This document shows, piece by piece, positions 37,418 to 46,253 of a stretch of DNA of 64,000 bases (the stretch's first letter is position 1; each line of letters opens with the position of its first letter). The translations under genes and the position numbers were made by a program. The notes under the pieces are model-generated. The model had not been told where the DNA came from. It did no database searches and saw only the letters and a list, made by a program, of their open reading frames with translations. The stretch is from Aquamicrobium aerolatum DSM 21857 (GTDB taxonomy: Bacteria > Pseudomonadota > Alphaproteobacteria > Rhizobiales > Rhizobiaceae). The DNA is taken from the NCBI RefSeq assembly GCF_900113935.1, contig NZ_FORF01000002.1, forward strand, positions 237,359 through 301,358, read 5' to 3'.

Positions 37418-38277
37418 CACACAGCCCTTCCAAAGAGACCAAGGGGCCTGAATGCCAGGATGGCGGCCATCGGTCCGAAGATGACGAAGTAGGCAAGTTC
37501 CGGGAACATGACCTGACCGATCGTGTTCAACAGACCCACCAGGAGCGAGCCGACGGCAGCGCCAACGAGGCTTCCGCGACCACCGATGATCACCACCGCA
37601 AGCGAGAACACGAGGATTTCGGAATCCGCTGTCGGGTAGAGCGTCAGGAACGCACCGCCCACAACGCCGCCCAGCCCCGCCAGCGATGCGCCGAGCATGA
37701 AGGTGGCAAGGAAGACGCGGCGGATGTTGATACCCATCGCCTCGACCATTTCGGCATCATCGACGCCGGCACGGATCAATGCGCCGAGACGCGTGCGGTT
37801 GAGCATCAGCCAGAGCGCGGCAAACACCGCAACGCCGAGCAACAGCACGAAAATGCGGTACTTGGGATAGAACACACCGCCAATGGTGGTCGCGCCCCGC
37901 AGCATCTCCGGGATCGGCACCGAGAAGGTGTCGCCACCCCACAGAACCAGCGCGAGGTCGTTGAGAACGAAGGCAACGCCGAGCGTGAGAAGCACCTGGC
38001 GAAGATCGAAGCCACGCACGAAACGCAGCAGACCCTCGTCAAGCAGAAGCCCCATCAGGGCCACGCACAGCATGGAGGCGAGAACGCCAAGGAAGAAGTT
38101 GCCGGTGGAACCGGCAACCGTGTAGCCAATATAGCCGCCGAAAAGATACAGCGCGCCATGTGCGAGATTGACGATGCGCAGCAGGCCGAAAATCAGCGTG
38201 AAGCCCGAGGCCACGATGAAAAGCAGCGACGCAAAGGTCAGTCCGTTCAGCAACTGGATGAGGTTGAGCCCTCCCAC
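37417..38277 (-). CDS. livH: Branched-chain amino-acid type ABC transporter permease LivH
   Basis: A 286-residue permease with the LivH opening LIQLLNGLTFASLLFIVASGFTL, GLLRIVNLAHGALY and RAGVDDAEMVEAMGI. The start is GTG at 38277 with GGGGAAG upstream; it begins directly at the end of the upstream deacetylase-family gene. It is followed without a gap by livM. Confidence 0.92.
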   Translation of the reverse strand: MGGLNLIQLLNGLTFASLLFIVASGFTLIFGLLRIVNLAHGALYLFGGYIGYTVAGSTGNFFLGVLASMLCVALMGLLLDEGLLRFVRGFDLRQVLLTLGVAFVLNDLALVLWGGDTFSVPIPEMLRGATTIGGVFYPKYRIFVLLLGVAVFAALWLMLNRTRLGALIRAGVDDAEMVEAMGINIRRVFLATFMLGASLAGLGGVVGGAFLTLYPTADSEILVFSLAVVIIGGRGSLVGAAVGSLLVGLLNTIGQVMFPELAYFVIFGPMAAILAFRPLGLFGRAV

Positions 38278-38278
38278 G

Positions 38279-39166
38279 TCACTTCCCCTTCAATGCGTTT
38301 GGACGCTGCTCGAGGTACCAGTCGTAGATCTGCTCGCCGGTCCAGAACGCAACGTCCGGCAGGCGGCTGATTTCCTCGAGGATACGGCGGAAATGAATGG
38401 CGCGATGCGGCGCACCCATGATGTAGGGGTGCAGGACCAGAGCCATCACGCGGGCCGAATTGGCGCTGTCGTGGTAGAGCTGGCGGAACTGATCCATGGC
38501 GCGGTCGTGGTATTCGCTCGCCTTGTGGTGCTGGATCAGCATCATCGCAACGTCGTTGCATTCCTGGGTATAAGGAATGTTGACGATCGGGTTGGTGCGC
38601 GTCTTGAGGACCACCGGCTCGTCGTCGAGCACCCAGTCACAGACATATTCGAAGCCCTCTTCGACCAGCAGATCCGGGGTTTCCCAGGTTTCCGTGAGGC
38701 CAGGCCCAAGCCAGCCGCGCGGGAACTTGCCGGTGAAGGCCTTGATCGCCTCGGCGGTGGCGCGAATGTCGGCGCGCTCGTCAGGAACCTTCTGCATGTT
38801 CTTCTGGCCGAAGCCATGGCCCATGAATTCCCAGCCGCGATCCAGTGCCGCCTTCGAAATCGCCTCGTAGGTGGTGACTGCCTTGCCGTTGATGGCCAAA
38901 ACGGCCTTGATGCCGTGGTTGTCCAGCATCTCCAGCAGACGCCAGAAACCGACGCGGTTGCCATATTCGTGCCACGCCCAGTTCGGGATGTCCGGCGACG
39001 GCGATCCACCGGCTGGCGGCGTCAGAACCGTACGCGGCATGGTTTCCTTCGGATCCCATTCCTCGATATTGACGATGACCCAGACAACCATGCGCTTCCC
39101 GTCCGGAAGCTTCAGCGGCTCGCGCTCGCTGATGGCTGAAAATTGGATGCGTTCTGTCGGCAACAT
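38279..39166 (-). CDS. PuuE/NodB-like polysaccharide deacetylase family hydrolase (copy 2)
   Basis: A 295-residue paralogue of the protein encoded at 30194-31084. The two share PNWAWHEYG-RVGFWR, GWEFMGHGF and the GPGLTETWET region, but differ elsewhere, so this is an old duplication rather than a recent copy. As in copy 1, the TFDD motif of chitin deacetylases is missing (strand VVWVIVNIEEWD), pointing to the PuuE/imidase-like branch. Two different members in one operon suggest two sequential ring-opening or amide-cleaving steps, or two substrates. Confidence 0.85.
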   Translation of the reverse strand: MLPTERIQFSAISEREPLKLPDGKRMVVWVIVNIEEWDPKETMPRTVLTPPAGGSPSPDIPNWAWHEYGNRVGFWRLLEMLDNHGIKAVLAINGKAVTTYEAISKAALDRGWEFMGHGFGQKNMQKVPDERADIRATAEAIKAFTGKFPRGWLGPGLTETWETPDLLVEEGFEYVCDWVLDDEPVVLKTRTNPIVNIPYTQECNDVAMMLIQHHKASEYHDRAMDQFRQLYHDSANSARVMALVLHPYIMGAPHRAIHFRRILEEISRLPDVAFWTGEQIYDWYLEQRPNALKGK

Positions 39167-39171
39167 GGGGC

Positions 39172-39867
39172 TTACTCCTCCTTCGGCCCGATAGAAAATG
39201 TCAGGGTCTCGACCCCCTCGACGGCCACGCTCACGACGTCGCCGGGCACAATCGCGCCGACGCCGGCAGGCGTGCCAGTCATGATGATGTCGCCCGGCTG
39301 CAGGCGGTATTGCGCAGACAGGCGTGAGACGATCTCCAGCGGACCCCAGATCATCTGGGCCAGATCACCGCTTTGGCGCAGTTCGTCATTGACGCTAAGG
39401 GTGATCGAGCCGGACAGCCTGTGCCCGCACTCTTCGACCGGCGTGATGACGCCGCAGGCGCCCGAATGGTCGAAGCTCTTGCCGATTTCCCACGGCAAAC
39501 CGTTCTTGAAGGACTCGCGCTGGCGGTCGCGGCGCGTCAGATCAACGCCGGCAGCATAGCCGAACACCACGCTTCCGGCCTCTTCGACCGAAAGATTGTA
39601 TCCTGCGGCGCCGATCGCGATGACAAGCTCGCCCTCATACTGAAAATCATCGGTCGCGGTCGGATACGGCACCACCGCCCCGTCGGTCACGACCGAGTCT
39701 GTCGGCTTCTGGAAGAAGAAAGGCGGATCACGCTCATCTCCTTCCTTCATCTCGCGAATATGGTCGAGATAGTTACGCCCGACGCAATAGACGCGGCGAA
39801 CTGGAAACCGCTCTTCGCGGCCCGCAACGACCAATGACGTCACGACCGGATCAAATACAAATTCCAC
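39172..39867 (-). CDS. Fumarylacetoacetate hydrolase family protein
   Basis: A 231-residue FAH-fold enzyme, the compact size of isomerase/decarboxylase-type members. It has YCVGRNYLDHIREM, FFFQKPTDSV, DDFQYEGELVIAIG (metal-ligand Glu pair), GYAAGVDLTRRDRQ and MTGTPAGVG. Members hydrolyse C-C bonds, decarboxylate or isomerise 2-oxo acids late in aromatic and heterocycle breakdown. It is the first gene of the minus-strand operon; the GTG start at 39867 has GAGGG upstream and lies opposite the GntR gene. Confidence 0.9.
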   Translation of the reverse strand: MEFVFDPVVTSLVVAGREERFPVRRVYCVGRNYLDHIREMKEGDERDPPFFFQKPTDSVVTDGAVVPYPTATDDFQYEGELVIAIGAAGYNLSVEEAGSVVFGYAAGVDLTRRDRQRESFKNGLPWEIGKSFDHSGACGVITPVEECGHRLSGSITLSVNDELRQSGDLAQMIWGPLEIVSRLSAQYRLQPGDIIMTGTPAGVGAIVPGDVVSVAVEGVETLTFSIGPKEE

Positions 39868-39935
39868 GCAGATTCCCTCACTTAATCCTCCTGCGCGAAC
39901 CCGCTGGCGCTGGGCTCATCGCATCTCCACGGTCA

Positions 39936-39981
39936 GATTAAATACAATCTTGCCGGAGTCAAAGGATTTTGTGTACAATCT
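39936..39981. promoter_or_regulatory. Two candidate GntR/FCD operator sites
   Basis: GATTAAATACAATCT (39936-39950) and GATTTTGTGTACAATCT (39965-39981) share GATT...TACAATCT. The core TTTGTGTACAAT of the second is two changes from ATTGTATACAAT, a typical FCD-type GntR site. They lie between the divergent FAH operon and gntR, about 30 bp apart. Confidence 0.5.
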
Positions 39982-40123
39982 GAAAAATTACGGTTCCTCG
40001 CTGATCGACAGGCCGCCATTGTTGGCGCGTGTTGAAATCCAGTCGCGGCAAGCCTTAATTGCTAGTGGATTAGAAACCCTGTGATATTGTCGTCCGCAGG
40101 GTGGGGTACAGCGCAGGAAAAAA

Positions 40124-40825
40124 ATGAAAATCACCGCGGTAGCTGAAACGGAAACGACTACTCGAAGTGTATCCATTGCAGAAACATTGCGGTGCGCGAT
40201 CCTTGCCGGAGAGTTTTCGCCGGGCGAACGCATGATCGAAATCAACCTCTCCGAACGGCTCAATGTTTCTCGCACGCCGATCCGCGCCGCTTTTCAGGCG
40301 CTCGCCGGAGAAGGACTTCTCGTCCACACGCCCAACAAGGGCTATTACGTGCGTGAATTCAGCCTTGAGGATATCGTTCAGGCCTATGAGATTCGCGCAG
40401 CGCTCGAAGGCCTCGCTGCCCGCCGCGCCGCTCAGGCCGGCATGACGACGGAACAGATGGAAGCGGTCGAGGAAGCATTGAGCGCCGGCGATGCGCTTGT
40501 CGATCAGGAGGCCTTCACCCCCGAGGATCGCAGCCATTACGGCCAGATCAACAAGACCTTTCACGACATCGTTCACGCGGCCGGCGGCTCGACGATGATT
40601 CGTGACATGCTGCGCATCTCGCAGCAGGTTGCGCCATCATCGCACCACAACGTGATCGCGTTTGAACCGCGCGACGTACGCCGGCGCCATGACGACCATC
40701 ACCGCATCTACGAAGCGATCCTGACCCGTGACGGTGGCCGCGCCGAAATCCTGATGCGCGACCACGTCGAAAGCGTGAAGCTGTCGCTGATCCGCACATT
40801 ACATTCCAAGCCGCACGCCGAATGA
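40124..40825 (+). CDS. GntR-family (FCD domain) transcriptional regulator
   Basis: A 233-residue regulator. The N-terminal winged helix (about residues 15-80) has SIAETLRCAILAGEFSPGERM and LSERLNVSRTPIRAAFQALAGEGLL, followed by a helical FCD ligand domain with YEIRAALEGLAARRAA and HDDHHRIYEAI (metal-site histidines). It is divergent from the Liv/PuuE/FAH operon and is the obvious candidate to control it, responding to a pathway acid. The ATG has CAGGA upstream. Confidence 0.92.
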   Translation: MKITAVAETETTTRSVSIAETLRCAILAGEFSPGERMIEINLSERLNVSRTPIRAAFQALAGEGLLVHTPNKGYYVREFSLEDIVQAYEIRAALEGLAARRAAQAGMTTEQMEAVEEALSAGDALVDQEAFTPEDRSHYGQINKTFHDIVHAAGGSTMIRDMLRISQQVAPSSHHNVIAFEPRDVRRRHDDHHRIYEAILTRDGGRAEILMRDHVESVKLSLIRTLHSKPHAE

Positions 40826-40827
40826 AC

Positions 40828-40844
40828 GGGCGGCGATGCCGCCC
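40828..40844. terminator. Short GC hairpin between convergent genes
   Basis: A 7-bp stem (GGGCGGC / GCCGCCC) with a 3-nt loop just after the gntR stop and facing the end of the deaminase gene. It lacks a long T-tract, so its termination strength is uncertain. Confidence 0.5.
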
Positions 40845-40855
40845 TCAGTCGTGAA

Positions 40856-41323
40856 TCAGCGGGACTGGGCCTGCTTCCATTCAGCGTAAATTCCGCTGGC
40901 GCTGTCATGGGCTGTGCCGGCGTGCTCCAGCTTCATTTTCAGCTCGGCCGCAGGATTGGCCAGCTCGCCATAAAGCCATGCATTGGACAGTCCGAATGGC
41001 GCGCCATCGTCGTTCGAATAGGCATGAACCGCGCGCTCGACCCCGGCAATGCGCATGGCCGCCAGGCACATCGGGCATGGCTGACCGCTTGCGTACATGG
41101 TCGTTCCGCTCAGATCCGGCGAATTGAGTGCGCGCGTGGCAGCACGCAATGCCGCCATCTCCGCGTGGTCGGTCGGATCGTTCGTCTCGAATGTCTGATT
41201 GACGCTCGAGGCTACGACCTGGCCATCCTTGACGAGAACCGCACCGAACGGGCGTCCGCCCTTGGCGATATTGCCCTGCGCAAGTTCAATTGCCTGCTGA
41301 AGAAAAGCCTCATCCCGGTTCAC
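40856..41323 (-). CDS. Nucleoside/nucleobase deaminase (cytidine deaminase fold)
   Basis: A 155-residue zinc deaminase of the guanine deaminase/TadA-like group. It has the catalytic DHAEMAAL motif (His-Ala-Glu, about residues 53-55) and the zinc-binding PCPMCLAAM (about 82-90), with the family length. It would deaminate guanine, cytosine or a related base in the cytoplasm. Divergence from TadA (no tRNA-type C-terminus) makes a free base likelier. The GTG start has GGGAGG upstream. It ends convergently with gntR. Confidence 0.87.
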   Translation of the reverse strand: MNRDEAFLQQAIELAQGNIAKGGRPFGAVLVKDGQVVASSVNQTFETNDPTDHAEMAALRAATRALNSPDLSGTTMYASGQPCPMCLAAMRIAGVERAVHAYSNDDGAPFGLSNAWLYGELANPAAELKMKLEHAGTAHDSASGIYAEWKQAQSR

Positions 41324-41535
41324 GTCAATCCTCCCTTGCGTGCTCGTCTCTTCCGATAACGATCCCCGGCTATAGCGCGGCCGGATTATTTCGCAACGGG
41401 CAAACGAAAATCATCATCCGATCACGATCCTGTTCGATAACCGGTCTGGCATTACGCTGTCCGATGCACTAACTATCGGGCGATTCTTGGCGGGGAAGAA
41501 TTGTCTCCCTGATTGACGGAACGGCGACAACGATC

Positions 41536-43209
41536 ATGGTCATCTACGAGCGTTTCTACGTGTTTGCGGGCGTCGCAATTCTCACGGTGCTGGCTCTCAT
41601 CGGATCGCTGTATAGCCCTTGGCTTCTTCCTGTGGCGCTCCTGTCTGGTGTCCTGACCGCCGTGGGCGTGCATGATGTCATTCAACGCAGGCATTCGATC
41701 CTGCGCAACTATCCGATCATCGGCCATCTGCGCTTCATATTCGAAAGCTTCCGCCCCGAGATCCGGCAATATCTGATCGAGAGCGACCGCGACGCGGAGC
41801 CGTTCAGCCGGCAGGATCGTGGCCTTGTCTATCAGCGCGCCAAGGGTGACGAAGACAAGCGCCCATTCGGCACCATCGAAAATGTCTACGCTTCCGGCTA
41901 TGCCTGGCTCACTCACTCCGCCGTGCCGGTTGTGCTCCACGACACCGATTTTCGCGTGCGCATTGGCGGGTCGGCCTGCCGTCAGCCTTATGATGCCAGC
42001 CTCTACAACATTTCGGCGATGAGCTTCGGCTCGCTGTCGGCCAATGCCATTCTCGCTCTGAACTCGGGCGCCAGGAAAGGCCGCTTTGCGCATGACACGG
42101 GCGAAGGTGGCATCAGCCGCTATCATCGTGAAGCTGGCGGCGATCTGATCTATCAGGTTGCATCCGGCTATTTCGGTTGCCGCAACGATGACGGCAGCTT
42201 CTCGCCGGAGAAGTTCGCGGTGATCGCCGCAGACCCGCAGATCAAGATGATCGAACTGAAGTTGAGCCAGGGCGCGAAGCCCGGACATGGCGGCATGCTG
42301 CCAGCTTCGAAGATTTCGCCGGAGATTGCCGAAGCCCGCGGCATTCCGATGGGCGTCGACTGCATTTCGCCGCCGGCCCACAGTACCTTTTCGACCCCCA
42401 TCGGCCTGATGCAGTTCATCGGCCAGCTGCGTGAACTGTCCGGCGGCAAGCCGGTCGGTTTCAAATTGTGCATCGGCCATCGCCGCGAATTTCTCAGCAT
42501 GGTCAAGGCGATGCTGAAGACTGGCGTCGTTCCCGACTTCATCGTCGTCGACGGGGCCGAGGGCGGCACCGGCGCAGCACCTGTCGAGTTCGCCAACCGG
42601 GTCGGCATGCCGATGCTGGAAGCCCTGACCTTCGTGCACAACGCCCTGCGCGGTGCAGGCATCCGTCATGAGGTCAAGGTCGGCGCGGCCGGCAAGATCA
42701 TCTCTGCCTTCGACATTGCCCGCACGCTCGCGCTGGGCGCCGACTGGTGCAATTCGGCGCGCGGCTTCATGTTTGCAGTCGGCTGCATTCAGGCGCAGTC
42801 CTGCCATACCAATCGCTGCCCGGTTGGCATTGCGACACAGGATCCCTCGCGCCAGCGCGCGCTCGATGTCGGCGACAAGAGCGACCGGGTCGCCCGCTTC
42901 CACCACAACACGATGCGTGCGCTGGGCGAGATTGCCGGCGCAGCCGGGCTGACCGACCCGCGCGACTTCATGCCGTACCACTTCATGTTCCGCCAGAAGG
43001 ACAATGAGCTGGTCGACGGCAACGAGGCATATCCCTATCTGCCGGAAGGCTTTCTTCTGGCCGATGAGGAAATTCCGGAACTTGCCGACTGGTACGGCCG
43101 CTGGGATCGCGCCACCTCCGACAGCTTTGCGCCGCCTGAAATTCCGCACGGCCCGTTTACCCGGCGCTCTGTCTCGCGAGCGCAAGCCAGCGCCACCCAA
43201 ACCGCTTAG
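41536..43209 (+). CDS. FMN-binding glutamate synthase family protein with N-terminal membrane anchor
   Basis: A 557-residue protein resembling the FMN-binding half of glutamate synthase (GltB-like). Two hydrophobic helices (about residues 8-50) precede a TIM barrel with NISAMSFGSLSANAILALN, DTGEGGISRYHREAGGDLIYQ, VDGAEGGTGAAP and CHTNRCPVGIATQD, which holds the iron-sulfur-type cysteines. The glutaminase domain is absent. Its physiological reaction is not established; related stand-alone proteins occur widely. It stands alone and ends in a hairpin. Confidence 0.88.
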   Translation: MVIYERFYVFAGVAILTVLALIGSLYSPWLLPVALLSGVLTAVGVHDVIQRRHSILRNYPIIGHLRFIFESFRPEIRQYLIESDRDAEPFSRQDRGLVYQRAKGDEDKRPFGTIENVYASGYAWLTHSAVPVVLHDTDFRVRIGGSACRQPYDASLYNISAMSFGSLSANAILALNSGARKGRFAHDTGEGGISRYHREAGGDLIYQVASGYFGCRNDDGSFSPEKFAVIAADPQIKMIELKLSQGAKPGHGGMLPASKISPEIAEARGIPMGVDCISPPAHSTFSTPIGLMQFIGQLRELSGGKPVGFKLCIGHRREFLSMVKAMLKTGVVPDFIVVDGAEGGTGAAPVEFANRVGMPMLEALTFVHNALRGAGIRHEVKVGAAGKIISAFDIARTLALGADWCNSARGFMFAVGCIQAQSCHTNRCPVGIATQDPSRQRALDVGDKSDRVARFHHNTMRALGEIAGAAGLTDPRDFMPYHFMFRQKDNELVDGNEAYPYLPEGFLLADEEIPELADWYGRWDRATSDSFAPPEIPHGPFTRRSVSRAQASATQTA

Positions 43210-43224
43210 TCGTCCACCGCTTCG

Positions 43225-43248
43225 ATGCCGGAAGTTGGATTCCGGCAT
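43225..43248 (+). terminator. Hairpin after the glutamate-synthase-like gene
   Basis: A 9-bp perfect stem (ATGCCGGAA / TTCCGGCAT) with a 6-nt loop 16 nt after the stop codon. No strong T-tract follows. Confidence 0.55.
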
Positions 43249-43435
43249 TGGACACGCAGGCTCGACGGCTGCTAAGAGCACACATCAAGCGGCCAGGATA
43301 CGATCCCCGGCGAAGCTCTGATCGTCCAGAATTACGGATGGTTAGCGTCGTCACGGAACCGTTATCAATGGCCGGTAGGAATGCGTCGATTTCGACCCAT
43401 GGCCGACGGCCGCATAACATGACGAGGTTTCTTTC

Positions 43436-44407
43436 ATGCGCACTGTCCTCGCAGCCCTTCTGATCGCCGCTGGCGTGTCTCCTGCCCTCGCCGTCGATGG
43501 CAAGCTGGTGCTCTATACCAGCCAGCCGAACACCGACGCCCAGCAGACCGCTGACGCCTTCATGGCGAAATATCCCGGCGTCACGGTCGAGTGGGTGCGC
43601 GACGGCACCCCCAAGATCATGGCCAAGCTGATGACCGAGATCGAAGCCGGCCAGCCGCAGCCGGACGTGCTGTTGATCGCCGACATCGTCACCATGGAAG
43701 GGCTGAAGGCGCAGGACCGCCTGATGACGTTCCCGCAGGCCGACATCACCGGCATCGATGAAGCGCTGGTCGACACCGACCGCACCTATTTTCCGACCAA
43801 GCTGATCACCACCGGCATCGTCTATAACACCAGTGCCCCGTTCAAGCCGACCAGCTGGCTCGACCTTGCCAAACCGGAAGCGGCAGGGCAGATCGCAATG
43901 CCAAGCCCGCTGACCTCAGGCGCAGCGATGATCCACACCGTCACCTTGACCAACAATCTTGAACAGGGCTGGGACTTCTACAGCGATCTTGCCAGCAACG
44001 AAGCGCGCGCTTCAGGCGGCAACGGCGACGTTCTCAAGGCCGTCGCAGGCGGTGACAAGCTGTTCGGCATGATCGTCGACTACATGCCGATCCGTGAGAA
44101 GGCCAAGGGCGCTCCGGTCGAATTCGTCTTCCCGACCGAAGGCGTGTCCGCCGTGACCGAGCCGGTGGCAATTCTTTCCACTGCCAAGAACCCGGAAGCT
44201 GCCAAGGCATTCGTCAACTTCCTCCTTTCCGAGGAAGGTCAGCAGCTCGCCTCGACGCAGGGCTACATTCCCGCACGCGAGGACATTGCCCTGCCGGAAG
44301 GCTATCCCGAGCGCTCCGCCATCAAGGTGCTGAGCTATGACGCCGCCGCCGCTCTTGCCAACGACATCGACAACAAGGAGAAGTTCTCCGAGGTCATGGG
44401 TCAGTAA
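43436..44407 (+). CDS. Ferric-type ABC transporter substrate-binding protein
   Basis: A 323-residue type II periplasmic-binding protein with a Sec signal peptide (LAALLIAAGVSPALA, cleavage about residue 19). It has KLVLYTSQPNTDAQQTADAF, PDVLLIADIVTMEGL and a C-terminal LLSEEGQQLASTQGYIPARED region, as in FbpA/AfuA and aminoethylphosphonate-binding relatives. It may bind ferric iron or a small phosphonate; the sequence alone does not settle this. The permease gene follows after 36 bp. GAGG precedes the ATG. Confidence 0.88.
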   Translation: MRTVLAALLIAAGVSPALAVDGKLVLYTSQPNTDAQQTADAFMAKYPGVTVEWVRDGTPKIMAKLMTEIEAGQPQPDVLLIADIVTMEGLKAQDRLMTFPQADITGIDEALVDTDRTYFPTKLITTGIVYNTSAPFKPTSWLDLAKPEAAGQIAMPSPLTSGAAMIHTVTLTNNLEQGWDFYSDLASNEARASGGNGDVLKAVAGGDKLFGMIVDYMPIREKAKGAPVEFVFPTEGVSAVTEPVAILSTAKNPEAAKAFVNFLLSEEGQQLASTQGYIPAREDIALPEGYPERSAIKVLSYDAAAALANDIDNKEKFSEVMGQ

Positions 44408-44443
44408 GGCGGCTCGCATGAGCAATATCCTGGCAGGGCATTG

Positions 44444-46189
44444 ATGGCGCTTCAGGGCTCCATATCGGACCAATCCGCAACAGCTCCAGGGGGCTGGCTG
44501 CGGGGAATCCGCCCGGCCGGTACTGCAGGACCGCGTTTCGCGGTCCTGATCGTAATTGCGCTCATCTTCGCCCTCGGTCTGCTCCCTGCCGCCCCTCTGG
44601 TGGTCGCGGCGCTTGCCCCCGGCGGTGAACTTGATCTGTCGGGTTTCCTTCAGCGCCTCGCCAAGCCGTCGGTGCTGCGCGCGACATGGAACACCCTCGA
44701 CACGGCATTTTTCGGCGCATTGCTGTCGCTTGCCATCGGCGTGCCTTTCGCGGTCGCGGTCGCGCTCACAGACCTTCCGACACGCAAGGTGCTCGGCTTC
44801 CTCCTGTTGATGCCGCTGATCATCGCACCGCAGGTCACCGCCTTGTCGTGGCTGCACCTCACCGGCCCGTCGAGCACCTTGCTGAACATGCTCGGCATTG
44901 CCCCGCCCCCCGGCACGCCCAATCCGATCGTGGGACGCACCGGCATCATTTTGCTCTTTGGCGTCCAGCATGCGCCCATCGTGTTCATCACGCTGCGGGC
45001 CGGTCTCGTCGGCCTGCCGGGTGACATGATCGAAGCGGCGCGCGCTTCAGGCGCCAGCGTCATGCGCACCTTCGGCACCATCATCCTGCCGCTGATGCGC
45101 CCGTGGATCGCTGGCGCTGCCGCCCTCGCCTTCGTCTCCAGCATCGGCAATTTCGGCATCCCGGCACTGCTCGGCCTGCCTGCCAACTATCTGACGCTGC
45201 CGACGCTGATCTACCGCCAGATGTCGAGCTTCGGCTCCGGCGTCCTGCCGCAAATGGCGGGGCTGTCGATGCTGATCGGGCTGCTGACGCTCTTGGGTCT
45301 GGCGGTACAGGCGCTGTCGATGCGCGGTCATCGCTCCAGATACGCCTCAGGCCGCCCCGCCACCATCTCGCTGGGAAAATGGCGTACCCCGCTTGCAGTC
45401 CTCTCCTGGGCGGCCATCACGATGATGCTGCTTCTGCCCGCGCTCGCGCTGATCACGACCTCGCTCATTCCCACCTTCGGCGTCGACCTGACATGGCAAA
45501 CGGCAACTCTGGCCAACTATCAGGAAGTGCTGGTCAATCAGGCATCCACCGTGCGCGCGTTCAAGAACTCTGCCCTGCTGGCGGGCGGAGCTGCACTGAT
45601 CCTCGCAATCGGCGCAGTGCCGATGGCAATCGTGCTGGACCGGATGAGTTCCCGCTCGCGCCAAGTCCTGCAGGGCATTGCCGAGATCCCCTATGCGCTG
45701 CCGGGCATCGTCCTTGCCATTGCCTGCATCCTTCTCTTCCTGCGTCCGCTGCCCCTCATCGGCAGTCTCTACGCCTCGGCCTGGATCATCCTGATCGCCT
45801 ATCTGATGCGCTTCCTCACGTTGGCTTTGAAGCCGGTCGCAAGCGCGGTGGCGCAGATCCCCGCTGATCTGGATGAAGCAGCAGCATCGTCCGGTGCCTC
45901 GCCGCTGCGCCGCGTCCTGACGATCCACATGCCGCTTGCCGCGCCTGCCGCCGTTGCCGGTGCGCTGCTGGTCTTCATGAGCGCCTTCAACGAACTGACG
46001 GTCTCGGCTCTGCTGTGGTCCAGCGGCAATGAAACGCTCGGCGTCGTCCTGTTCAGCCTTGAGGAAGCCGGGCTCGGTACGCAGGCGGCGGCCATCGCTG
46101 TCGCCACCATTTTCGTCGTGGTGGCGCTGATGGGGCTTCTCAACCTGTTCGCAAAGCGCCTGCCAGCGGGCGTCCTGCCCTGGCGCTGA
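44444..46189 (+). CDS. ABC transporter permease with two fused membrane domains (FbpB/AfuB type)
   Basis: A 581-residue membrane protein holding two BPD_transp_1 domains in tandem. The first coupling loop is EAARASGASVMRTFGTIILPLMRP and the second is DEAAASSGASPLRRVLTIHMPLAAP. Such fused permeases serve iron(III) and phosphonate importers. I start at the ATG at 44444 with AGGG upstream; an in-frame TTG precedes it. The partner ATPase is encoded convergently on the other strand. Confidence 0.9.
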   Translation: MALQGSISDQSATAPGGWLRGIRPAGTAGPRFAVLIVIALIFALGLLPAAPLVVAALAPGGELDLSGFLQRLAKPSVLRATWNTLDTAFFGALLSLAIGVPFAVAVALTDLPTRKVLGFLLLMPLIIAPQVTALSWLHLTGPSSTLLNMLGIAPPPGTPNPIVGRTGIILLFGVQHAPIVFITLRAGLVGLPGDMIEAARASGASVMRTFGTIILPLMRPWIAGAAALAFVSSIGNFGIPALLGLPANYLTLPTLIYRQMSSFGSGVLPQMAGLSMLIGLLTLLGLAVQALSMRGHRSRYASGRPATISLGKWRTPLAVLSWAAITMMLLLPALALITTSLIPTFGVDLTWQTATLANYQEVLVNQASTVRAFKNSALLAGGAALILAIGAVPMAIVLDRMSSRSRQVLQGIAEIPYALPGIVLAIACILLFLRPLPLIGSLYASAWIILIAYLMRFLTLALKPVASAVAQIPADLDEAAASSGASPLRRVLTIHMPLAAPAAVAGALLVFMSAFNELTVSALLWSSGNETLGVVLFSLEEAGLGTQAAAIAVATIFVVVALMGLLNLFAKRLPAGVLPWR

Positions 46190-46207
46190 TATGCCTGACA
46201 ACAAGGA

Positions 46208-46253
46208 GCTAAAGCGCAACAAGCGAATCTGACAGATCGCGACGCGCTTTAGC
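46208..46253. terminator. Bidirectional hairpin between permease and ATPase genes
   Basis: A 10-bp stem (GCTAAAGCGC / GCGCTTTAGC) enclosing 26 nt between two convergent genes. Its right arm overlaps the ATPase stop codon. Confidence 0.55.

Noticed and set aside
41473..43281. 602-codon minus-strand open frame
   Set aside because: It lies entirely opposite the glutamate-synthase-like gene and is a low-complexity shadow rich in Arg, His and Ala with no family motif. Such long antisense frames are normal in GC-rich DNA.
44418..44444. Eight-codon upstream frame (MSNILAGH) overlapping the permease start
   Set aside because: Too short to judge and not enriched for any regulatory codon; chance occurrence is likely.
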